Assembly (NCBI RefSeq): GCF_900636535.1
Contig: NZ_LR134289.1
Location: 4,605,001-4,669,000 of the forward strand
Length of the DNA: 64,000 nt
Reading direction: 5' to 3'
Source: Chryseobacterium gleum
GTDB lineage: Bacteria; Bacteroidota; Bacteroidia; Flavobacteriales; Weeksellaceae
Position numbers and translations under genes: made by a program. This document shows, piece after piece, positions 42,395-51,797 of this stretch; position 1 is the first letter of the stretch, and each line of letters opens with the position of its first letter. The notes under the pieces were generated by a model that was given only the letters and a program-made list of their open reading frames with translations, did not search any database and was not told the origin of the DNA.

Positions 42395-45163
42395 ATGAGA
42401 AATAAAAAAACTATTCTTTCGGCCTCTGTTTTATTTTTCCTTGGTATATTTACTTACGGACAGGAAAAAGACAGCATAAAAACAAATAAAGACAGTATAA
42501 AAACCAATAATGTAGAAGAAGTAGTTGTATTGGGTTCAAGAGCCGGTGCCAGATCTAAGACAGAAAGTGCGGTTCCTGTAGATGTCTTTAATGTAAAAGA
42601 ATCTTCAATCATTCTTCCGCAGACGAATATAGGGCAGATCCTTAACGCGGTAGCACCTTCATTTACTTCCACTATTCAAACCAATTCTGATGGTACAGAC
42701 CATCTGGATCCCGCACAGCTCAGAGGATTGGGACCAGATCAGGTTTTGGTTTTAGTGAATGGAAAAAGAAGACATACTTCAGCATTGGTGAATGTAAACG
42801 GAACGCCGGGAAGAGGAACTGTTGGTACAGATTTGAATGCTATTCCATCTTTTGCTTTAAACAGAATTGAAGTTTTAAGAGACGGAGCTGCAGCGCAATA
42901 CGGTTCTGATGCCATTGCAGGTGTCATTAACCTTGATCTTAAAAGAGATACAGGAAAACTTGCAGGTCAGATCAGCTACGGAGGAAACCTTACGCCAACA
43001 GCTAACGATCATACCGGAGATTTTGACGGACAAAATATTCAGCTGGATTTGAATTATGGAAATAAAATCGGAACCAAGGGAGGATTCTTTAATATTACCT
43101 GGTCGTCACAGTTCAGAAATCCAACGTATAGAGCAGGAACAGAAAGTGGACCTATTTATAATGCTTATAATGCAATTGAACAACGTGCTTTAAATGACGG
43201 AGTAAACCTTTCTTCTCTTTTTACCAATATAAATAATACACCCAATTCACAGCAGATCGTGAATTACATTCATCAGTATGCACAGAATGTAAGCTATTTT
43301 TCTCCGGATTTACAAAATGCGATTCAGGGAGCCGGTACCATCTCTGCGTTACAGAATGTCTTGAAATCTTCGAGCTTTACCAGAGATCAGCTTAATTACT
43401 TTACCGATCAGGAACTGGCTTACAGAGGTCAGACGAGAAAGGATTTTAATATGCAGGTCGGGCAGTCAAAACTTAATAATCATCAGTTGTTTGTAAATGC
43501 TGAAGTGCCTGTCAGTGAAAACTGGAAAGTATACACTTTTGGAGGATACAGTTTAAGACATGGAACTTCCGGAGGGTTTTACAGAAGACCAAGCGAAAGC
43601 AGAACTTTTACGGGATTATATCCCAATGGTTACCTTCCACAAATCGGAACAGATATTCAGGATATTTCATTAGCAGCAGGAATAAAAGGGAAATGGGATG
43701 GATGGAATATTGATTTCAGTAATACTTACGGACAGAATTCATTTACCTATAATATTCAGAATACAGGCAATACCTCTCTGCGCTTTGCTTCACCAAGGGA
43801 ATTCAATGCAGGTGGCTTAAGGTTTTCTCAAAATACGATCAATTTAGATTTTTCTAAAAAATACGATGTATGGGAAGGTATCAATGTAGCCTTTGGAGGT
43901 GAGCACCGATATGAAAATTTTAAAATTACCCAGGGAGAGGAAGCTTCTTATGCAACATATGACGTTTCAGGAAATGTTTGGAACGGAAATTCTGTAAGAC
44001 CTACAGATTTTTTCGGAGCATCGCTTCCGGGAGGTTCTCAGGTTTTCAACGGATTTAAGCCCGGAAATGCAGTAGATAAAAACAGACAGTCGGTAGCAGC
44101 CTATGCGGATGTGGAATTTAACTTTACCAACTGGCTATTGGTAGATGCTGCGGCGAGATATGAAAACTATTCTGATTTTGGTTCTACATTTAATTATAAA
44201 TTGGCATCAAGAATCAAGGTTGCTCCTGATTTCAATATAAGATTTGCTGGTTCTACGGGATTCCGAGCACCATCAATCCATCAGATTTATTATAATGTAA
44301 CCTCTACATTGTTTACGAATAATCAGCTTTTGGAAGTAGGAACTTTCAGTAATGATTCTCAGCTCGCAGGGCTTTTGGATATGCCTAAACTGAAGCAGGA
44401 AACTTCCAAATCAGCAAGTGTAGGGTTTACATACAGAATTCCTTCGGCCGGGCTTAGTTTTACCGCAGACGGTTATTTCACGAGAATTGATAACCGTATT
44501 ATTCTTACAGACCAGTTCTTAAGAGCAAGCGTTCCACAGAAAGCACAGGAAGCTTACGACCAGTTAGGAATCAATGCTGCACAATTCTTTACCAATGCCA
44601 TTGATACAGAAACAAAGGGAGTAGACGTTGTGATCTCACATAATGCAAGATTTTCAGGATTTAAACTGGATAATAATTTTGCAATTAACCTGAACCAAAC
44701 CAAACAGGTAGGAGAAATTCATTCAGCCGGGCTGCTGCAGTCTCCTTCCCTTGAAAAGATTTATTTTTCTGAAAAATCAAGAGTGTATCTTGAAGAAGCT
44801 GTGCCAAGAGTGAAAGCCAGCCTTTCGCATACCCTTTCATGGAAAAATGCCAACTTCTATCTGAGAAATACTTATTTCGGAAAAGTAACAGGTGCTGATA
44901 TCATTGATGTTAACGGAGATGGAATCATTGATTTTAATGAACATCAGCAGATCGGAGATAAAATCATTACTGATATCTCTGCGGCCTATCAGTTTACCAA
45001 AAATGTAGGGCTTACTTTGGGTGTGAATAACCTGTTTGATATTTATCCAACGAAAAACCTTCCTGCTTCTACCAATAATGATCAGTTCGTTTACTCACGT
45101 TCCACTTCTCAGTTTGGACAGAACGGAAGATATGTTTTTGCAAGACTAAATTTCAACTTTTAA
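42395..45163 (+). CDS. TonB-dependent outer-membrane receptor
   Basis: This is a 922-aa outer-membrane importer. It has signal peptide MRNKKTILSASVLFFLGIFT (to YGQ). A short linker has two tandem KDSIKTN repeats, followed by the TonB box-like EEVVVLGSRAG. The plug domain has QLRGLGPDQVLVLVNGKRRH and GAAAQYGSDAIAGVINLDLK. The C-terminal beta barrel ends in the aromatic strand RYVFARLNFNF. No SusD partner follows, so it is not a SusC-type system. The substrate is unknown; siderophores, oligosaccharides or peptides are possible. It is monocistronic with a perfect terminator. Confidence 0.92.
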   Translation: MRNKKTILSASVLFFLGIFTYGQEKDSIKTNKDSIKTNNVEEVVVLGSRAGARSKTESAVPVDVFNVKESSIILPQTNIGQILNAVAPSFTSTIQTNSDGTDHLDPAQLRGLGPDQVLVLVNGKRRHTSALVNVNGTPGRGTVGTDLNAIPSFALNRIEVLRDGAAAQYGSDAIAGVINLDLKRDTGKLAGQISYGGNLTPTANDHTGDFDGQNIQLDLNYGNKIGTKGGFFNITWSSQFRNPTYRAGTESGPIYNAYNAIEQRALNDGVNLSSLFTNINNTPNSQQIVNYIHQYAQNVSYFSPDLQNAIQGAGTISALQNVLKSSSFTRDQLNYFTDQELAYRGQTRKDFNMQVGQSKLNNHQLFVNAEVPVSENWKVYTFGGYSLRHGTSGGFYRRPSESRTFTGLYPNGYLPQIGTDIQDISLAAGIKGKWDGWNIDFSNTYGQNSFTYNIQNTGNTSLRFASPREFNAGGLRFSQNTINLDFSKKYDVWEGINVAFGGEHRYENFKITQGEEASYATYDVSGNVWNGNSVRPTDFFGASLPGGSQVFNGFKPGNAVDKNRQSVAAYADVEFNFTNWLLVDAAARYENYSDFGSTFNYKLASRIKVAPDFNIRFAGSTGFRAPSIHQIYYNVTSTLFTNNQLLEVGTFSNDSQLAGLLDMPKLKQETSKSASVGFTYRIPSAGLSFTADGYFTRIDNRIILTDQFLRASVPQKAQEAYDQLGINAAQFFTNAIDTETKGVDVVISHNARFSGFKLDNNFAINLNQTKQVGEIHSAGLLQSPSLEKIYFSEKSRVYLEEAVPRVKASLSHTLSWKNANFYLRNTYFGKVTGADIIDVNGDGIIDFNEHQQIGDKIITDISAAYQFTKNVGLTLGVNNLFDIYPTKNLPASTNNDQFVYSRSTSQFGQNGRYVFARLNFNF

Positions 45164-45180
45164 TAGAATAACCGATAAAG

Positions 45181-45223
45181 TTCATAAAAAACAGTTCAGA
45201 ATTTCTGAACTGTTTTTTATGAA
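45181..45223. terminator. bidirectional palindromic terminator
   Basis: The 21-bp arms TTCATAAAAAACAGTTCAGA(A) and their exact complement leave a one-base centre. It lies 17 bp past the receptor stop. Confidence 0.88.
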
Positions 45224-45371
45224 CTTTTATTTTTGAACCGTTAAGATCTAATAAGAGTTTAAGAGCATTAAGATAATCTTCACTTTAATCTTAAAAATCA
45301 GAATGATTCATCTTAACTATACTTATTTCTTAAATACTTCTTAATGGTTTTTAATTTATAGAATGAGAATC

Positions 45372-47213
45372 TTATCTTTCCACAAGTTCCTTCACAGGTT
45401 CGCCATAATGATCAATCTCTGTCTTATTGATCTGAAGCAGCTGATACCATTTCCTGAAAGCTCCGATAAACACAATAAGCATCAGAACCATTGCCGTTAC
45501 CGCTAAAGCTGCCAGTAAATATTGTTCTTTGGGGATATAAATAGCTGTTACCTGTATATAACCAGCCCAAAAAGTAATTCCAGCCATAAAAACCCCGGGA
45601 ACTGCAGAACATAAAGCATATTTACCCCGGTTCATCCTGATCAGCATAGTTGTACAGACGATCAGTCCGCAGGCTGCTAACAGCTGGTTACTGATGCCGA
45701 ATAACGGCCAGATACTGTTTACATTTCCTGTATACACAAGATAGCCCCAGGCAAAAGTGAAAAGAAGACTACTGATAATAATCCCGGGAATCCAGTTTTT
45801 ATCATTGAATTTCGGAACTACAGAACCCAGCATTTCCTGTAAAAAGAAACGTCCAACCCTTGTTCCTGCATCAATAGCAGTCAGGATAAAGACAGCTTCA
45901 AACATGATCGCAAAATTATACCAATACGCAGTAAGCTGATCCATGTACGGGATTTTATTGAAGATATGAGCCATTCCCACAGCGAGAGATACAGCACCGC
46001 CGGTTCTGCCGTAGAGGTCAATGCCTATTTTTTGTGAATAATAATCAATATCTACTCCGTGAAGAGAAGGGTGCGCAGCAAGGAATGAGTCATAAGCTTC
46101 TTTAGGCGTATTGATTGCAAAATAATCGCCAGGCATTAATGTGCAGGCTGCAATAAGTGCCATTAATGCAACAAAACCTTCTACCAGCATAGCTCCATAT
46201 CCTACGAAAAGAATTTCTCTTTCTTTATTAAGCATTTTTGGAGTGGTTCCCGTAGCAATCACCGCATGGAATCCGGAAATCGCGCCACAGGCAATCACAA
46301 TAAAAATAAAAGGAAGCACAGGTCCACCTATAATAGGACCTCCGCCATTAACGAAAGCTGTGATAGCCGGCATCTGTATGGTAGGATGAATAACAATTAC
46401 ACCGATGGCAAGCATGATAATAGTTCCGATCTTTAAATAGGTTGACAAATAATCCCTTGGAACCAAAAGAAGCCATACAGGCAGGACAGAAGCAATAAAA
46501 CCATACAGAGGAATCGCTATGGAAATTGTTTTAATATCCCATGAAAATAAATTATTCATTGTAGGATTCTGCATGAGGCTGTGCCCTCCGATAATTCCTG
46601 CAACTAAGAGAATACCTCCCAAAATACTTGCAAACAGAACACTGTTCTTTTTGTAGCGCATAATCAGACCCATTATGATCGCAATAGGCATCGTAATGAC
46701 TACCGTAAACAGAGACCATGAAGCTTCGTGCATTGCATTGATACAAGCTAATGATAATCCTGCGAGTGTAAGGATAAGAATGAAAAGAATGGCAAATCCT
46801 GCAACAGTTCCCGTTGCTTTACCGATTTCTTTAGAAGCAATGGTGGCAAGACTTTGGCCTTTATGTCTTACCGAAGCAAAAAGTACGATCATATCATGTA
46901 CTCCACCACCCAGAACACATCCGATAAGGATCCATAGCGCACCGGGAAGATATCCGAATTGTGCTGCAAGAACAGGTCCTACCAATGGCCCGGCTGCTGC
47001 GATTGCGGCAAAATGATGCCCGAAAAGCACATTTTTATTGGTGGCAACATAATCTTTACCATCTGCAAATTCAACAGCAGGAGTCAAGTTTTGGTCATTG
47101 AGCCGGAGCACTTTGTTGGCGATAAAAATACCATAGAACCGGTAAGCGATCGCGAAAATAAGAACAGAAGCAAATATGAGGGTGAGCGCATTAATATTGT
47201 TTAATGAATCCAT
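45372..47213 (-). CDS. cstA: carbon starvation protein CstA
   Basis: This is a 613-aa inner-membrane protein with about 16 hydrophobic segments. CstA family motifs include GHHFAAIAAAGPLVGPVLAA near residue 64, GGVHDMIVLFASVRHKG, and AIDAGTRVGRFFLQE near 450. CstA-type proteins import peptides or pyruvate under carbon limitation. The family is split into CstA and BtsT branches that cannot be told apart by eye. It is monocistronic, with no visible sensor kinase. Confidence 0.92.
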   Translation of the reverse strand: MDSLNNINALTLIFASVLIFAIAYRFYGIFIANKVLRLNDQNLTPAVEFADGKDYVATNKNVLFGHHFAAIAAAGPLVGPVLAAQFGYLPGALWILIGCVLGGGVHDMIVLFASVRHKGQSLATIASKEIGKATGTVAGFAILFILILTLAGLSLACINAMHEASWSLFTVVITMPIAIIMGLIMRYKKNSVLFASILGGILLVAGIIGGHSLMQNPTMNNLFSWDIKTISIAIPLYGFIASVLPVWLLLVPRDYLSTYLKIGTIIMLAIGVIVIHPTIQMPAITAFVNGGGPIIGGPVLPFIFIVIACGAISGFHAVIATGTTPKMLNKEREILFVGYGAMLVEGFVALMALIAACTLMPGDYFAINTPKEAYDSFLAAHPSLHGVDIDYYSQKIGIDLYGRTGGAVSLAVGMAHIFNKIPYMDQLTAYWYNFAIMFEAVFILTAIDAGTRVGRFFLQEMLGSVVPKFNDKNWIPGIIISSLLFTFAWGYLVYTGNVNSIWPLFGISNQLLAACGLIVCTTMLIRMNRGKYALCSAVPGVFMAGITFWAGYIQVTAIYIPKEQYLLAALAVTAMVLMLIVFIGAFRKWYQLLQINKTEIDHYGEPVKELVER

Positions 47214-47406
47214 ATTATGTATTTTTATTGGTAAATAATTAAATTATTAATGATTTTATTATAAATAATTTAAACATTAGCCAAGGTAATTAATTCCCGA
47301 ATAAAAAATACCAATATGTATATCAATCTAGCATATTTTTGATTTTTTGTTATTTATTGTATTGAATTTTAGAATATTAATAATAGTATGGATTGGTTTA
47401 TGTATA

Positions 47407-48441
47407 TTATTTTTTATGTAAAAGAATAAAGTCGACCATCTGATCTGTTATTTTATCAAGATAGTCTTTGTCTGTGGTACCAAAACCATGGACTCCGCCA
47501 TCAACGATGATCAGTGAATTCTGTATTTTAGCCCTGTTTAATTTTCTGTGAAGCTTTTTAGATTGACTTAAAGGAACAATTTTATCATTATTTCCCTGAA
47601 CAATTAAAGTAGGAACACCACCTGAAACAAAGTTAGCCGGAGATATCGTTTTAAGATAATCTATTGCTCTGTCCTGATCTTTTCTGATATCATATCCTGA
47701 AATCCCTTTCACCAGATTTTCCTGTAAACCGACAATTTTTTTGGACAGTAATCCGATCATTCCTACCGGGATTGTCCCTAATCTTGTGTGGAAAAGTTTG
47801 TTGAGGTCTGCAGGACCATAATGATCAATTACATAATTTACCTTAGCAGAATAGGATGAAAGCTCAGGATTACCCAAATAAGTATTGTCTGGTGTATAAG
47901 CTGCCATCAGAGAAAGGTGAGCTCCCGCTGAAGCTCCGAAAAGGCCGATGTTGCTGGTATCAAAATGATATTTTTCTGCATTTTTTCTGACCCATCTGAC
48001 CGCATCTTTAGTATCTTCCAAAGGCAATGGGAAATGGATGCTGTCACTTAGAAGCGTATAGTTGATACTGATCACTGCATATTGTTTGCCTATGAGTTTT
48101 TTTATAGTCGTTTCAAGATAATTATCGGCATTTACCACTTTGTCGCCTTCTACCCATCCGCCTCCATGAACGTAGATCAATACCGGAAGTTTTTCATCAG
48201 TATTGTTCTTAGGAGTATAGAGATCAAGAGCGAGAGGCTGGCCTTTTCTGTTGGTTTTGTAAACAATATTTTCTGAAACTGTTGCTATTTCGGGAAGTAG
48301 TGTGCTTTTTACAGCAGGAGCTTTAGTTGGCCTTAATGGCAGGTCTTGTGAAAAAAATAAATTGGAAAAGCTTAAAAATGAAATAAAAAACAGGTTTATG
48401 AAAAACCTGTAAATTGATATGTTGTTTATCGATAAATTCAT
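47407..48441 (-). CDS. exported alpha/beta hydrolase (BD-FAE/esterase-like)
   Basis: This is a 344-aa exported esterase-type protein. A hydrophobic N-terminus (FFINLFFISFLSFSNLFFSQ) acts as signal. The oxyanion-hole motif IYVHGGGWVEG (HGGG) is near residue 90 and the nucleophile elbow GLFGASAGAHLS near 170. The acid is likely in QGNNDKIVPL and the His in GVHGFG near 325. The HGGGW pattern fits carboxylesterases and acetyl-xylan or feruloyl esterases of this fold; the substrate is unknown. It is separated from the next genes by 21 bp and may form a unit with DUF3037/HipA. Confidence 0.88.
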   Translation of the reverse strand: MNLSINNISIYRFFINLFFISFLSFSNLFFSQDLPLRPTKAPAVKSTLLPEIATVSENIVYKTNRKGQPLALDLYTPKNNTDEKLPVLIYVHGGGWVEGDKVVNADNYLETTIKKLIGKQYAVISINYTLLSDSIHFPLPLEDTKDAVRWVRKNAEKYHFDTSNIGLFGASAGAHLSLMAAYTPDNTYLGNPELSSYSAKVNYVIDHYGPADLNKLFHTRLGTIPVGMIGLLSKKIVGLQENLVKGISGYDIRKDQDRAIDYLKTISPANFVSGGVPTLIVQGNNDKIVPLSQSKKLHRKLNRAKIQNSLIIVDGGVHGFGTTDKDYLDKITDQMVDFILLHKK

Positions 48442-48462
48442 ATTAAATTTTTTAAGGATGTG

Positions 48463-48846
48463 TTATTTTACTAACTCCTCAAAAAGCTTACCAAAAGTAG
48501 CATCTAGATCTTTGGATTTTCCCGGATGTGGGCGGGAGGTTTGAACGACAGCACTTCTTACAGCTGTCAGCCATCGGAAACGTTCCGGAATATCAAGCAG
48601 TGCAATAGGGCCGCCGTCTTTATCGCCATTTGCAATTTTCTGAAAGCTCTCCAGATTATGGATGATATCTTCGTAATCCAGCTTGCTGTGCATCAGCTTA
48701 AATTTGTCCGGGCACAAATAAAATTCTACCCTGATGAATTTTTCCTTTTTTGAAAACATCACCAGCCCGATATTGAAAAATTCCTCTCTTTCAACTTTAG
48801 GTACAAGGCGTATTACCGCGTATTCATATATTTTATCCTCTTGCAT
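48463..48846 (-). CDS. DUF3037 protein paired with a HipA-like kinase
   Basis: This is a 127-aa DUF3037 protein without signal or membrane segment. Conserved-looking regions are YEYAVIRLVPKVEREEFFNIG (residues 5-25) and RFRWLTAVRSAVVQTSRPHPG near 95. The function is unknown. Its start overlaps the end of the upstream HipA-like gene by 14 bp, so the two are translationally coupled. That overlap is the main clue that they act together. Confidence 0.85.
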   Translation of the reverse strand: MQEDKIYEYAVIRLVPKVEREEFFNIGLVMFSKKEKFIRVEFYLCPDKFKLMHSKLDYEDIIHNLESFQKIANGDKDGGPIALLDIPERFRWLTAVRSAVVQTSRPHPGKSKDLDATFGKLFEELVK

Positions 48847-49606
48847 TTTTGGCTTCGTTTACAAAGATTTGAGAATTTTCTAATCTGGTTTTCAAAAACT
48901 GAAAATAGATCTCACGGATTTCTTCAGGGGTTTCATCAGCATCATTCCAATGCAACCAGTCTTCAGGAATCATATTGACAATTTCCCGGAATAACGTTTC
49001 GTTCAGAACTTCATGAGCAAACCTGTCTGCTTCATCAAGCATTTTTGCCTTAGGAAGAAGCACGTGGTCTTTCACATATTTGAAAGGTGTTTTAGCGGCT
49101 GCATCAAAATTCTGCCATGAGTGGTGGAAGTAGAACGAGGCACCATTATCAATGATCCAGAGTTCCTTATGCCACATCAGCATATTTGTATTTTTAAAAG
49201 TACGGTCAATATTGGTGATGAATGCATCCAGCCATACAATTTTTGAAGCCAGAAGCGGATCCACACTTACTCCCGGATCATAGGTGATAGAGCCGGAAAG
49301 ATAATGCAGTCCAAGATTCAGACCTTCGGAAAACTTGAGCAGATCCTGTATTTCTTCATCGGCTTCCGTTCTTCCGAAATCGGCATCAAGGTTGACAAAA
49401 ACAAGTTCAGGAATTTTAAGTCCCAATGCTTCGGTAATCTTTCCGCCTAAAAGTTCAGAGATCAGCATTTTTACTCCGTGACCGGCGCCACGGAACTTTA
49501 ATACATATTTGAAATCATCATCAGCTTCTGCCAGAGCGGGAAGAGATCCTCCTTCTCTCAGAGGCAGAATGTAACGCATCACGGTTACAGTTCTTAAATT
49601 CTGCAT
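48833..49606 (-). CDS. HipA-like kinase (short, HipA_2-type)
   Basis: This is a 257-aa kinase-like protein, about half the size of HipA. It has a lysine-containing strand YVLKFRGAGHG near residue 33, a NIDRTFKNTNML catalytic-loop-like motif (D..N) near 131, and IIDNGASFYFHH (metal-binding D) near 150. Short HipA-like proteins are predicted serine kinases whose targets are unknown. There is no HipB-type DNA-binding antitoxin next to it; instead DUF3037 overlaps it by 14 bp. A TATTTTTG box lies at 49618-49611 (minus strand), 4 bp before the start, so the mRNA may be leaderless. Confidence 0.85.
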   Translation of the reverse strand: MQNLRTVTVMRYILPLREGGSLPALAEADDDFKYVLKFRGAGHGVKMLISELLGGKITEALGLKIPELVFVNLDADFGRTEADEEIQDLLKFSEGLNLGLHYLSGSITYDPGVSVDPLLASKIVWLDAFITNIDRTFKNTNMLMWHKELWIIDNGASFYFHHSWQNFDAAAKTPFKYVKDHVLLPKAKMLDEADRFAHEVLNETLFREIVNMIPEDWLHWNDADETPEEIREIYFQFLKTRLENSQIFVNEAKNARG

Positions 49607-49730
49607 GGTACAAAAATATGCTATTTTTAGAAACTTTGACCTGACTTTTAATAAAGAAATAATGAATTAAAGACCGGAAAACAGAGTTTTTTTCATAAAT
49701 TACCATCTTAAAAGGAAAGGAAAATTTGTT

Positions 49731-50573
49731 ATGAATCTGATTACCGAAAAGAATATATATCTGGAAAATAAAGAAACAAAAGGTTTTCTTGCCGATGCTT
49801 TTTATCAAAACACAGGACAAAAACTTCCCTTAGTAATATTTGTTCACGGATATAAAGGTTATAAAGATTGGGGAGCCTGGAATCTGATGGCTGAAAAATT
49901 TGCTGAAGCCGGTTTTTTCTTTGTCAAATTAAATTTTTCGCATAATGGGACAACGACAGATGATCCGTTAAACTTTGGAGATCTTGAAGCTTTTGGGAAT
50001 AATAATTATTCCAGAGAACTTTCTGACCTTGGAGTAGTAATTGACCACTTTAGTAAAAATCCTCACGTGGATGACGAAAAGATTGTTCTGATGGGACACA
50101 GCAGGGGAGGAGGTATTGCTATTATTAAAACTTTTGAAGACGAAAGAATCAACGGGTTGATTACATTGGCCAGTGTTGATACTCTGGACCGGTTTCCCAA
50201 AGGAGAGGCTTTTGAAAACTGGAAAAATAATGGAGTGTATTATGCGGTTAACGGGCGTACCAAACAGGAAATGCCGCATTATTACCAGTTTTATGAAGAT
50301 TATGAGCAGAATATTCACCGTTTTGATGTGGAAAGAGCTACAGAAATGGCAAAAGCACATATGCTCATTATTCATGGGACAGACGATGAGGCTGTAGAAG
50401 TAAAACAGGCAGAGCATCTTCATATTCTCCACCCGAATTCCGAACTGTTTCTGATTGAAAATGGCAATCATACTTTCGGAGCGAAAGAACCATGGACGGA
50501 AGCAGATTTACCCAAAGATCTGAATACTGTAACCGAAAAATGTATTGATTTTATCAAAGAAAAATTAAAATAA
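49731..50573 (+). CDS. alpha/beta hydrolase
   Basis: This is a 280-aa cytosolic hydrolase. It has the oxyanion region FVHGYKGYKDWG near residue 37, the nucleophile elbow GHSRGGG near 125, the acid in HGTDDEAVEV near 215, and the catalytic His in ENGNHTFGAKEPW near 247. It resembles the dienelactone hydrolase/prolyl-oligopeptidase-like group. The substrate is unknown. The lipoprotein gene follows 47 bp downstream. Confidence 0.88.
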   Translation: MNLITEKNIYLENKETKGFLADAFYQNTGQKLPLVIFVHGYKGYKDWGAWNLMAEKFAEAGFFFVKLNFSHNGTTTDDPLNFGDLEAFGNNNYSRELSDLGVVIDHFSKNPHVDDEKIVLMGHSRGGGIAIIKTFEDERINGLITLASVDTLDRFPKGEAFENWKNNGVYYAVNGRTKQEMPHYYQFYEDYEQNIHRFDVERATEMAKAHMLIIHGTDDEAVEVKQAEHLHILHPNSELFLIENGNHTFGAKEPWTEADLPKDLNTVTEKCIDFIKEKLK

Positions 50574-50620
50574 AGGTTTTAAAATTACGTTAACATATTA
50601 ATCACCATATCAATATCATT

Positions 50621-51133
50621 ATGAAAAAAGTTATTGCGGGCGCATTTGCGCTGTCATTATTTGTTGTTTCGTGTAAAAAAGAAACTAAAACAGAATCTTC
50701 TGTAAGCACTACGGATACTCTTACTACGGCGATGCCTCAAGACACTGTCTCAACTCCAAAAAACGATTCTGTTGCATCACCATCACCTTCTGCCCCGGCT
50801 CCTGATAATATTATCACCAAGAATGTAGGTAAATATCCACATGATATTAAATTCTTTGAAGATAAGGAGATATCAGAAAGACTGAAAAAACTGGCAGGAT
50901 CCCAATACGAAGAAATGGTGAAGAATTTCAATGTGGAAGGTCCTATCGCATCAGAGAATGGAATTTACAAACTGACAGGCTGTAAGCAGCACGACTGTCC
51001 GGGATATGCCACAAGCATTTACTATGATGCTAAAAATGACAACCTGAATGTTTCCATTGATAAAAACGGTAAGGTAACAGATTTTGCTGAAAAAGGAAAA
51101 ATTACTGTTTCAGAATCGCTTAAATCCAAATAA
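50621..51133 (+). CDS. lipoprotein with an Ivy-like CKxHDC loop (putative lysozyme inhibitor)
   Basis: This is a 170-aa lipoprotein with signal MKKVIAGAFALSLFV, lipobox VVSC (Cys18) and a Ser/Thr/Pro-rich linker to about residue 65. The folded part contains TGCKQHDCPGYATSIYYDA, with CKQHDC at 121-126. The Ivy family of C-type lysozyme inhibitors carries a CKPHDC loop that plugs the lysozyme active site. The surrounding pattern (GxYxLxGCKxHDC followed by beta strands) fits that fold. This is an inference from one motif. It is followed by a strong palindromic terminator. Confidence 0.6.
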   Translation: MKKVIAGAFALSLFVVSCKKETKTESSVSTTDTLTTAMPQDTVSTPKNDSVASPSPSAPAPDNIITKNVGKYPHDIKFFEDKEISERLKKLAGSQYEEMVKNFNVEGPIASENGIYKLTGCKQHDCPGYATSIYYDAKNDNLNVSIDKNGKVTDFAEKGKITVSESLKSK

Positions 51134-51134
51134 T

Positions 51135-51166
51135 AAAAAAAGGAGTGAAACTTTCACTCCTTTTTT
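51135..51166. terminator. bidirectional intrinsic terminator
   Basis: AAAAAAGGAGTGAAA/TTTCACTCCTTTTTT forms a near-perfect palindrome between convergent genes. Confidence 0.87.
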
Positions 51167-51187
51167 GTTGGTTATCAATAGATATCT

Positions 51188-51784
51188 TTAGTTTTTAACA
51201 GCATTCTTTTTTACGGACTTTAAAAGACTTCTAAAATTTTTCATAGTCATCATTTCAGTCGTAGGAGTAAAAATAGTTGCTTTCTGATCTTTATCTACAG
51301 AAACTTCCGAATATGCTTTTAAAGAATATATCTTTTTCATGGTTGTAATATCATAAACATCCATCATTGTAAAAGTTTCATTTTTATTATATTCATACTG
51401 GGTTCCAATGGAATTGTCTAAACCGTTTCGCACCTTCATTGTGTAGATGTTTACCAGAAAATTAAAATCAGAATTGTTTTTCAATGCCTCAAGATCTTCA
51501 CTTTCCGGCTCAAATGGAATATTATTTTGAATGAGGTTCCCGGCTTTTGCCATTTTTAAATCATACGCATTACCATTGCTTAGATTTTGAAATAGCTGAA
51601 GAGTTTCTTTACCCATCATTTCTCTGTGGTGCGAGTCTACTCCTGTTCTGATGTCATTAATCAACCATTTTTTGTCTTTAGAAAACACCAATGCTTTACT
51701 GTAAATGCCATAATCTTTCCTTACCGGATAATAGCATGACTGTAAAGCTATGAATAGAAAGATAAAGAAAATATATTTTTTCAT
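51188..51784 (-). CDS. lipoprotein of unknown function
   Basis: This is a 198-aa lipoprotein with signal MKKYIFFIFLFIALQ and lipobox LQSC (Cys17). The mature part includes GVDSHHREMMGKETLQLF and VRNGLDNSIGTQYEYNKNETF. I recognise no family. It lies 13 bp downstream of the flavin reductase gene in the same direction and may be co-transcribed with it, though no functional link is obvious. Confidence 0.72.
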   Translation of the reverse strand: MKKYIFFIFLFIALQSCYYPVRKDYGIYSKALVFSKDKKWLINDIRTGVDSHHREMMGKETLQLFQNLSNGNAYDLKMAKAGNLIQNNIPFEPESEDLEALKNNSDFNFLVNIYTMKVRNGLDNSIGTQYEYNKNETFTMMDVYDITTMKKIYSLKAYSEVSVDKDQKATIFTPTTEMMTMKNFRSLLKSVKKNAVKN

Positions 51785-51797
51785 GAATGCAATTCAA

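Noticed and set aside
42395..45163. SusC/SusD polysaccharide utilisation locus
   Set aside because: No SusD-like lipoprotein or glycoside hydrolase follows the receptor, and the plug sequence lacks SusC-type extension.
48833..49606. HipA toxin-antitoxin locus
   Set aside because: No HipB-like DNA-binding gene lies next to the kinase-like gene, and the protein is only about half the usual HipA length.
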